A stretch of DNA of 64,000 nt, from positions 202,629 through 266,628 of the forward strand of contig NZ_JALJVY010000007.1 in assembly GCF_024168485.1 (NCBI RefSeq). Reading direction: 5' to 3'. The notes beneath the pieces were generated by a model. It did no database searches. It was not told the origin of the DNA and saw only the letters and a program-made list of their open reading frames with translations. Made by a program: the position numbers and the translations under genes. This document shows positions 48,501 through 56,200 of the stretch, piece by piece; the first letter of the stretch is position 1; each line of letters begins with the position of its first letter. Origin of the DNA: Sphingobium sp. OAS761 (GTDB lineage Bacteria; Pseudomonadota; Alphaproteobacteria; Sphingomonadales; Sphingomonadaceae).

Positions 48501-48848
48501 GACGACACGTACATCGCCCGGCCGCCACGCCAACGGGTCGGAAGCCCTGCGGCGAGGCGCGATCTTGCGGCCTTCGCGCCGTCCGCTCTTGGCGTAATGG
48601 GTCAGCGGATTGATGCCCGCCTCACCCACGTCAGGATTGACTTCCAGATATGCCGCGGTGCTGAAATGCGGCGACGGATTCCGTTCAAGCCTGGCCCCTA
48701 GCCACAAGTAATGCTCTACCGGATCCATTTGCAGCATGCGAACATCAGGATAAGTTCGAAGATACCACTCTTCGTCGAACAGACCCGATTCCTTGATACG
48801 TGCGACATCCTCAGCGGACACCGCCCCCGCCAACTTCACATTCTGCAC
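45540..48848 (-). CDS. Giant three-domain glycosyltransferase (GT4-GT2-GT2)
   Basis: About 1,102 residues from the GTG at 48848 (TTG at 48851 also possible; GAGGGG upstream). Order: two copies of a WYL..YPDV module (about 25-58 and 63-96), a GT4 domain (about 120-480; SHFAESFGRTVAEAQAARRP is the nucleotide-sugar segment), a GT2 domain (about 490-750; IIVPVYNAPE, LLNSDT as DxD) and a second GT2 (about 835-1065; IIVCVYNQYS, FLNNDTE). Three active sites in one chain suggest a polymerase adding a repeating sequence. Cytoplasmic, no membrane segment seen. Paralogous in its GT4 part to the next gene upstream. Confidence 0.88.
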   Translation of the reverse strand: MQNVKLAGAVSAEDVARIKESGLFDEEWYLRTYPDVRMLQMDPVEHYLWLGARLERNPSPHFSTAAYLEVNPDVGEAGINPLTHYAKSGRREGRKIAPRRRASDPLAWRPGDVRVVDSLPSVLLCAHEVNQQMFGGERSFIDMLEALAQLKINVYIAVPQEGNPEYIELLRKKSCGLFSFPYYQWSKNRKPDEISIEDFTYVIEQCNISLVYCNTIVLVDPLIAARRAGRLTAIHARELIDHDQHLCDRMGMDAQGIIDRILSQTDYVIANSAATQKLFADSRRSFHVPNVAKVDSLDMPNIVGEHVVFGIVSSNIPKKGIADFVEVARRAENLVPSARFRVIGPENAYIAELKEAGVPSNLEFAGYAESPAEAMAQVNVIMALSHFAESFGRTVAEAQAARRPVIGYRWGAVPELIDDNETGFLVGYKDVEAVLARVNKLCKDPGLIATMGEAGRLKILRQFSPVVLRNNLRHALSAILAEEVGLRIDDNRRLTIIVPVYNAPEAVERCLNSVLARTDLTRNRVLMINDGSSDARVQPLLDRFARNPGFHLLVNPQNMGYTRTINRGIKWAGDDDILLLNSDTIVHDGWIEGMQKVAFGTPKTGTVTAMGDNSGAFSFPTANVVNPIPEGMSHDEWAKRVIAFTRESDPIDVPTGNGFCMYVRRDLMDHIGLFDEETFPRGYGEENDFCMRTIKAGWKNFISPHAYVFHQRTASFGSEKDGLIKTAMEIVHQRHPDYARKVKAAFGSGRMKALRALSAKAYEDAPVPALPAWRGAPVGEPVDDNKYRCGPERRFLSFQQMIIDWHTLRGRAPQRDPDLVSIIVCVYNQYSLTNKCLNALVRNCGSEKIEIIMVNNGSDEETSGLLDSWAERDGRIKVIHNFDNLNFSLGNNVGFAASNGARLVFLNNDTEVQGDWLTPLLAPLKNPEVKGAQPKLLYPDGRVQCVGVVFSGKTPLGYPIYVDEAADSPLVAENRRFRAITGACFAMRATDFAEVQGFDPIFINGQEDIDLCYRVGHGEDVFEYVAGATVIHHEGRTKGRGRFIIHNRYSYAARWRDAFPGDDVRHYGKDGFVVSEYQIDRPELEEAGIACWRAKIEAQSSM

Positions 48849-49101
48849 CAACTTCCCCTCATATCCGCAATCTGATCCGCAACGGTCAGTCGACCGCCAT
48901 GCCTTAAGCCTCTCCCTCGGCCTATGGCCTTTGCTGCAATCCTTACGAAAGCCAGTCCTTAATCATTTCTTGGACCATTCCAGCCTGACTCCCGGCGCCG
49001 CACAAAGCAAGTGCAAAAAAGCATCCGACTGTCCGAGAATCGGTCAAGACCAACTAAACTTTCTTATAATCGTAAAGCGCATGGGTCGGTGACGCTTTTA
49101 T

Positions 49102-52100
49102 TTAAGCCGTCGCCCCATCCCAACGGCTAATCTCATTTCTTATGGCATCCAGCGCGGCCGCTGCATAATCATTGGGAATCGCACGATATTTTTGCGTCGC
49201 AACATCATCTTGCGCGGTGGCGACCAGGGACCATGGCGACAGCAGGAAATCGCGGTCGGAATTGCGGCAAGCGCGAACGACCTGTCTCGCCATGGCCGGC
49301 GTGAAGCCCGGCTTCGCCGCACATTGCCCGATCACGTCCGAAAAAAGACGCCCGCGCACATACAGGCAGGATACCGCCATATCCTGGACCTCGGCCGGAA
49401 TGCACGTCGACAGCCTCTGAAGCGCCATCAGTAATGCTGCGTCCAGGCCAGTGGTGCCGGACTGCTGCGAGAACATAGGTCCGGTTGTCGACAACGTCCG
49501 TTCCACCGGCATGGCAAAGCCGACATCCTCACGATCACGGAAGGCCGCCCTCAACCCTTCCAGCCAGCGGGGGCCGACCCGGACATGCGGCTGAACCAGA
49601 ACGAAATCGCTTGCCTGCATATCTCGCGCGGCGTCGAGAGAGCCGATCCGCCGAACCGAATTCACCTCTTCCCACTCGGTTGAAGAACCGTGCGTGTCCA
49701 GCAGAAGAATATGTGCCAGAGCCGGGTCCGTGTGGCGGACCAAGGCGTCCAGGCAGGCGCGCACTTCCTCCCGTGTGCTGCCGTCGGTTGCCACTATTAC
49801 CGTGACCGTCGAGGCCATGGGCCGTCGCGCCAACTCCTGTTTCGCATCGTCCGCACCTGCCAACGGAACCAGGATGCGATCATAGGCATGGCGCAAGGCA
49901 TTGCGTAGCACGGCAGGTGAGAAGTGCGCCACTATCCGCTCCCTGCCACGCTCTCCCATCGCCGTGATGCTGTGCGGGGCTGCACTGAGCGCGACCACCT
50001 GGGCCACCACCGCCGAAAGGTCTCGATAGGGAAGAAGATAGCCCGTGTGGCCATGGTCGACCAGTTCGGGCAAGGCACCCCAATGATAGGCGATGACTGG
50101 GCGACGCGCCGCCATCGCTTCGGCCACGGTGCGACCGAAGGATTCGCCGAAGACAGAGAGGTTGAGCAGGACGTTGATATTCGCCATCGCATCGCGCGGG
50201 TCATCCACATAGCCGGCATATTCCAGGTTCGCGGGGCGGTCGCCCGCTTCCACCTCGGCCATCCAGGCATCGATTTCGGGTGTCCGCGGCCCGAAGATCA
50301 CAAATCGCGCAGCGCTCGTACGGGCGGCGGTCAGACGCGCAACTTCGACGAAGTCGGCAATACCCTTCGCCGGAATGTTGGAACTCACGATGCCGAAACG
50401 GATCGCACCTTCGATCCGGTTTTCCATGTCGAACCGATCGGGCGCCACCGCATTCGGGACGTGCAGCGCTCTATCCCCCTGCCCATATAACGCGCAGGTG
50501 GCGGCAGAATTACCGATGATCCAGTCTGCGCGCCGCTGAACCGCAGCCACGATATCTCCGGCAGGAGCGCCCATTCGCTGTTCCAGCGTCGGGTCGAGCG
50601 TGACCAATTCGCGCGCGTGCACAACGGTCGTGCAACCGAGCATCCGCGCAGCGATCAGCGGCTCCAGAACGACGATGGTGTTGACATGAACTATGTCGAC
50701 TCCGTGCCGCTGCATGATCTCTGCGAAATCCAGCGTCAGCCACGCATAGGGCGCCCGACCTTCCATCCACTGGGGATAGGGGAACGCGTAGAGGGCAATG
50801 CAAAGGTCCAGCAAATGCTCGACGTAATCGGGGTGATTGTCGCTCGGCAAGGTCACAACGATGTTGACCTGCATTTCGGCAAAGCCTTCCAGCACGTCGA
50901 TAAGGCTACGTTCGCCCCCGAAAAGCTGATGGCCGGAAATATGAGCGCAGACCAATATGGTCGGCCAGGCGGCATTGGCATTGCGCCGGCCGGCGTATCG
51001 CCGGGGTGGCGCGGCCATCCTGCCGTCGCGATCGATAGGATTACCGATAACGTCCAGGTCAAGCTTGGGCGCCAGCGACAGGCGCAGTTCGGGCACGGCC
51101 TCCACAGCAGACCGAAATGCGGCAAGCCGTGCATCTCCCCAGCTTTCGTCGGGCTCCAGATAGGTGCCTTCCGCCCACTCGTTCCAGGCGTTGATGAACA
51201 TCAGCGACTCTCCGTCGCCCCCCCGCGCCGCTTCCTGTTCTGCTATCCCCTTGATCCAGCGGCGGAACGCGAACGGCGTGGCGCCATGATAGATGCGCGC
51301 GTTCATGCCCCGCCGCGCCATATTGTCCCAGCCGAGCATGGCCCCACGATGGACAGGCCATGGGTAGCCGTCGCCAAAACGCGCCAGGTCATTGTCCACG
51401 ACCGCCGCATAACTCAATATGTTGCCGGCAAAGGCGGGGGCCAGCGAGGTGACATCGCCCGTCGCGTCCTGCCGCACCGTTTCATGCGGCGGGAACATCA
51501 CATAGGCGTCCAGCCCGTGATCCTGCGGCTGACCCGGCAAATCTTCGACATCGAAACGCACCGCGCACAGATGAATCTCGCCCAGCCCGGCGCGGCGGCA
51601 TTCGTCCCGCCAGGCACGCGCGGTTTCCAGCCAGTCCGGGATCACGCCAATGCGATAGACGAGCATCACCGGCTTGCCGTCATGCCGGATCCAGCGTCGG
51701 TCGCGCATCATCGGGATCAATTCCCGCATCAATGCAATATTGCTTTCAAGCGAGTAACGCTGCTCCAGCAAAACATCGAGGTGCAGGCCGTCCCAGTTGC
51801 GCGACCAGTTCTCATTTGCCCAGCACACGCAGAACGGCAGATCGAGATCGGACTCCAGCATCTGCTCGATCGGCCGGTTGAGCAGCTTGCGCCCCTCGAA
51901 CCAGTAATAATGATAGCAGAAGCCGTGAATCCCGGCGCTCCGGGCAAGAGCCGCCTGCGCCGCCAGTGTTTCCTGGAGCCGCAGGTCATAATAGCCGAGA
52001 TCGGCGGGACGACGCGGCTGGTCATGGCCTTCGAACAGGGGATGCCCGCGCGTGACGTTGGTCCATTCCGTAAAGCCCTTGCCCCACCAGCCGTCATTTT

Positions 52101-53169
52101 CGGGGATGGGGTGAAATTGTGGCAGATAGAATGCCATTGCACGGAATGGCCGGGCTGGCGCTGATAGGGATGCAACAATGCGCGCTGTGGCGGTCGCCCG
52201 CATATCCGCCTGCGCCGCCGCGATGCCGAGCATCTGCAAGGCCTGCCCCCAATCGAGCGGCACGGCATCGGGATCGTCGGCGACCTTGCGCCAGACTCGC
52301 GCCAGCAGCGGGCGGAGCCACACGGCCGACCCGCATGGTACCGCGAACGATCCGGATGGAAACGGCAATCCCGTCCGGCGCAACAAGGTTTGGACAAGCG
52401 GGTCGACACTGTCCAACGACAGCGTATCCGCCCCGGCGCATCCCCAGTCGGCATCGGCCTGAAAATCATCGGCCATCAAAAGCACAGGATCGAATACAGG
52501 CTCGTCGACGGCTGCGGCAGGATTGCTCAACAGCAATGCGCAATAATCCCGCAATCCCCCCGCGCCGGCAAATGCCGCAACATCGCGAACGGCATGAGCG
52601 CGGTCCGCATCGCCAAGCCATGTGACCGACCGGACCGATGGCGGGATCGCGGAAAAATCGAGTTCAACCGGACCGTGGTAAAACAGGTCCAGCGGTTTCG
52701 CCAACCTGCGGCAAGCGTCCAGCACCCCCTGCCATGCCGCATCATTCGCGGCGGCGGCCACAATCGCGATGTCCGCCAATGGCGCAAGCCCGCGTCGGGC
52801 AAAGGCATCAGGCGCCATGCGAAACGCCCAGTCACTATCGTCCCGCGCGCTCGCCGGACGCGGCACATCGACGACAGACATCTCGACGCGCGTCGGTCGC
52901 CGGGCCAACCGACCTTCCTGTTGGCCGAAACGGATATAGTGCAGCAGCGCGGACATATCGCCAGCGGCGACATCCGGATAATGCTCCAGATAAAAGCGCG
53001 TATCGAATGCGGGGCCGGGATCGCGCTTCAGCAACAACCCGAAACGGACATAGTGAAGCAGCGGGTCCATTCCCGTCATACCGACATCGGCATAATGCAC
53101 CGCGTACCAGTCCGCGTCGAACAGACCCGATTGTCCAATTTCCGCGGACAGGGCTTCCAGATTAGCCAC
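49102..53169 (-). CDS. Giant glycosyltransferase with WbsX (GT99-like) and GT4 domains
   Basis: 1,355 residues from a GTG at 53169 with GGGAG upstream. Order: two WYx..Y.DV modules (15-50, 55-88), a region of about 250 residues of no clear family, a WbsX-type domain (about 343-700; MAFYLPQFHPIPENDGWWG, YYWFEGRKLLNRP, WANENWSRNWDG), a GT4 domain (about 740-1110; LNLSVFGESFGRTVAEAMAA), and a C-terminal GT2-like domain (from about 1120) in which the DxD aspartates are lost. WbsX domains occur in O-antigen and capsule synthesis. It lies 49 bp downstream of the sulfotransferase-coil gene. Confidence 0.87.
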   Translation of the reverse strand: MANLEALSAEIGQSGLFDADWYAVHYADVGMTGMDPLLHYVRFGLLLKRDPGPAFDTRFYLEHYPDVAAGDMSALLHYIRFGQQEGRLARRPTRVEMSVVDVPRPASARDDSDWAFRMAPDAFARRGLAPLADIAIVAAAANDAAWQGVLDACRRLAKPLDLFYHGPVELDFSAIPPSVRSVTWLGDADRAHAVRDVAAFAGAGGLRDYCALLLSNPAAAVDEPVFDPVLLMADDFQADADWGCAGADTLSLDSVDPLVQTLLRRTGLPFPSGSFAVPCGSAVWLRPLLARVWRKVADDPDAVPLDWGQALQMLGIAAAQADMRATATARIVASLSAPARPFRAMAFYLPQFHPIPENDGWWGKGFTEWTNVTRGHPLFEGHDQPRRPADLGYYDLRLQETLAAQAALARSAGIHGFCYHYYWFEGRKLLNRPIEQMLESDLDLPFCVCWANENWSRNWDGLHLDVLLEQRYSLESNIALMRELIPMMRDRRWIRHDGKPVMLVYRIGVIPDWLETARAWRDECRRAGLGEIHLCAVRFDVEDLPGQPQDHGLDAYVMFPPHETVRQDATGDVTSLAPAFAGNILSYAAVVDNDLARFGDGYPWPVHRGAMLGWDNMARRGMNARIYHGATPFAFRRWIKGIAEQEAARGGDGESLMFINAWNEWAEGTYLEPDESWGDARLAAFRSAVEAVPELRLSLAPKLDLDVIGNPIDRDGRMAAPPRRYAGRRNANAAWPTILVCAHISGHQLFGGERSLIDVLEGFAEMQVNIVVTLPSDNHPDYVEHLLDLCIALYAFPYPQWMEGRAPYAWLTLDFAEIMQRHGVDIVHVNTIVVLEPLIAARMLGCTTVVHARELVTLDPTLEQRMGAPAGDIVAAVQRRADWIIGNSAATCALYGQGDRALHVPNAVAPDRFDMENRIEGAIRFGIVSSNIPAKGIADFVEVARLTAARTSAARFVIFGPRTPEIDAWMAEVEAGDRPANLEYAGYVDDPRDAMANINVLLNLSVFGESFGRTVAEAMAARRPVIAYHWGALPELVDHGHTGYLLPYRDLSAVVAQVVALSAAPHSITAMGERGRERIVAHFSPAVLRNALRHAYDRILVPLAGADDAKQELARRPMASTVTVIVATDGSTREEVRACLDALVRHTDPALAHILLLDTHGSSTEWEEVNSVRRIGSLDAARDMQASDFVLVQPHVRVGPRWLEGLRAAFRDREDVGFAMPVERTLSTTGPMFSQQSGTTGLDAALLMALQRLSTCIPAEVQDMAVSCLYVRGRLFSDVIGQCAAKPGFTPAMARQVVRACRNSDRDFLLSPWSLVATAQDDVATQKYRAIPNDYAAAALDAIRNEISRWDGATA

Positions 53170-53218
53170 GTCCCGGCTCCCGTTCCATTAGGCGCCGCCT
53201 CCGGGGGCAGGCGCCGCC

Positions 53219-56200
53219 TTATCCACCAATCCGCAGTGCTTCCATCGCGGCGTTGGGCGCGCGACCTTCAACGACGCCGTGCGAAATATAATGATCGTAA
53301 GGATCGACGCCGGCCTGGTTGATGTCATTGTTCGTGGCAAGATACCAAGCCGGGTCGAAAGATGCATGCTCGTCAAGAATGCGACGCTGCCTTTCAGCCG
53401 TCTTTTTCCGGGTAAATGCGGGGAAAGGCAGAACGGCCTGCGCCAACATTGTCTCCAGAGCGGCCATGAACTGCCTGTAAATCTGAGCATTGGCGCGCTG
53501 CGCATCATGGGTTGCATGTTCCCGCGCATCCAGTTCCGACCGATTGGCCAATACGGTGGCACGCAGAATTTCCTTCTGCCGCCGTATGTCGTCCAAGGCG
53601 CGCTCCATCGACGTGCGGGTCGCCCCATGATCCTTTTCAACTTGCGCCAACTGCGCATCGAGGGCCGATATCCGCCCTTCCTTTTCCTGAAGGGCGTCGA
53701 CGAGTTGCCGCTTCTGTTCCACTGCATCGGTCAGGCGGCGCTGCTCCTCCTCCAGTGTCGCCCGCAATTGAGCGACCTGCCCGCCCCGTTCGTCCGCCAG
53801 GCGTTCGCGTTGGGCGAGTTCTTCCCGCAATCGCGCTGCCTGCGCTTCGCTCTGCGCAAAGACTTCCTGGGTCTCCCTGAGCTCGTCATGCATCCGGTTG
53901 ATCCGGGTTTCGCGCTCTTGGGCGACACGGCGCACCGTTTCGAGGTCGCCATGCAGATGCCCTATCTTGGCATCACGGGCAGCGATATCCTCATGGGCCT
54001 TTTGCAGATCACCATGCAACCGCACGGCCTGATCCTGGCGGTCCGAAGCAAGTTGTCGCACCTGTTCCAGATCATTGAGCAGGCGCCCTGCTTCCGCCTC
54101 CCGATCGAATGCGATACGCCGACTTTCCGCCAGCGCATCATTGGCATCCATCCATTCCGCTTCCCGAGCAGCGAGTTGCCGGGTGATCAGCGCGATTTCC
54201 TCAAATCGCAGATTGACCGCCTTTTCCGCGGCCTGACGCGCCCGGGCCAACTCGGCGGACTTGCTTCGCGCCTCGTCCAATTCGCGCTCCAGCCTGGATT
54301 TGAGCGCCTCGTGCGCCTCGCGTTCCGCTTCCATTTGCTTGTATGCCGTCGCCAGATCGTCCGCGGCCTGTTCCGTCTCCAGTTGGCGTTGCCGCAAAGC
54401 GCTTTCCGTCTGGGCCAGCGCATGGCGCAATTCATCCAGTTCCGCGTTGCTGGCAGCGCGGACGTCGGTCAGTTCCGCGGCCAGGCGCGCGGATTCAGAT
54501 TCCCATTGCTTCGCCAGATTTTCGGTCTGTCCGATCTTCAACAATTGATCCCGCGCCGTCGTCTCCGCCGTCGCCAAATCGCTCGTCAGCTTTGCCAATT
54601 CTCTGTCGCGCGATGCTACCGCAACCTCAAGGTCCGACTTTTCTTTCTCCAGTCGGGCCTGAGCTATATGCTGCGCCTCGATCTCCCGGACCTTATCGGC
54701 CGCGTCCCGGGTCAGTGCGTTCCGCTCTTGCTCGACCTCCAGATGACGGGCTTCCAGATCGGCATACTTCTGTGTCAGTTCCTGCACCTTGTCAGAAGCA
54801 GCCTTCAGATCGGACTCGAGGGCGTCCTTGGCGGCTTGCAGGGCGTCTCGAAGCTGACGCGTGTCGACCAGGCTGTCTTCCATCGACCGCGCCTGCGTCC
54901 GCAACAATTCCGATTCGCGCTCCGCGGCAGCCTTCTCAGCTTCCAGCACGGCGTGGCGTTCGCGAAGCGCGTCCCGATCCTTCTGCGTGGCGAGATGGCG
55001 TTCTTCCAGGGCGATCTTCGCGCGCTGAATCGATTCCGCCTCGGCCAACGCGGCCGCGACCTTCTGGTCGGCCTCCTTCTTCTCCTCCAAAAGCCTTTCG
55101 CGCCGCGTTTCCATTTCTGCGACGGCTTGCTCCAGCGACTGCTTTTCCGCCAGAAACGCCTCACGCTCCCGCTCGACTTCGGCTTGCGCCGTCTCGACTT
55201 CCTGACGGGTCGCCGTGAGATCGGCTTCCAGTTTCGTGCGCACTTCGCGCAGCGCGTCCCGCTCCTTCTGCGTGGCGAGATGGCGTTCTTCCAGGGCGGT
55301 CTTGGCGCGCTGAATCGATTCCGCCTCGGCCGACGCGGCTACGGCTTTCTGATCCGCCTCCTTCTTTTCCTCCAAAAGCTTCTCACGCCGCGTTTCCATT
55401 TCTGCGACGGCTTGCTCCAGCGACTGCTTTTCCGCCAGAAACGCCTCACGCTCCCGCTCGACGTCGGCTTGCGCCGTCTCGACTTCCTGACGGGTCGCCG
55501 TGAGATCGGCCTCCAGTTTCGTGCGCACTTCGCGCAGCGCGTCCCGCTCCTTCTGCGTGGCGAGATGGCGTTCTTCCAGGGCGGTCTTGGCGCGCTGAAT
55601 CGATTCCGCCTGGTTCAGCGCAGCTGCGGCCTTCTGGTCGGCCTCCTTCTTCTCCTCCAAAAGCCTTTCACGCCGCGTGTCCATTTCTGCGACGGCTTGC
55701 TCCAGCGACTGCTTTTCTGCCAGAAACGCTTCACGCTCCCGCTCGACGTCGGCTTGCGCCGTCTCGACTTCCTGACGGGTCGCCGTGAGATCGGCCTCCA
55801 GTTTCGTGCGCACTTCGCGCAGCGCGTCCCGCTCCTTCTGCGTGGCGAGATGGCGTTCTTCCAGGGCGGTCTTGGCGCGCTGAATCGATTCCGCCTCGGC
55901 CGACGCGGCTACGGCTTTCTGATCCGCCTCCTTCTTTTCCTCCAAAAGCCTGTCACGCCGCGTTTCCATTTCTGCGACGGCTTGCTCCAGCGACTGCTTT
56001 TCCGCCAGAAACGCCTCACGCTCCCGCTCGACGTCGGCTTGCGCCGTCTCGACTTCCTGACGGGTCGCCGTGATATCGGCCTCCAGTTTCGCGCGCAGTT
56101 CGCGCAACGCATCTCGCTCCTTCTGCGTGGCGAGATGGCGTTCTTCCAAAGCGGTCTTCGCGCGCTGGATGGCTTCGGCCTGCTGCTGCGCTTCCTTGGC

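Noticed and set aside
46209..52164. Long plus-strand open frames opposite the giant glycosyltransferases
   Set aside because: Shadows of GC-rich coding sequence; the minus strand carries clear GT2, GT4 and WbsX motifs.
55031..56170. CRISPR-like or mobile repeat array
   Set aside because: The 285-bp units are contiguous without spacers, are in frame and encode coiled-coil heptads.
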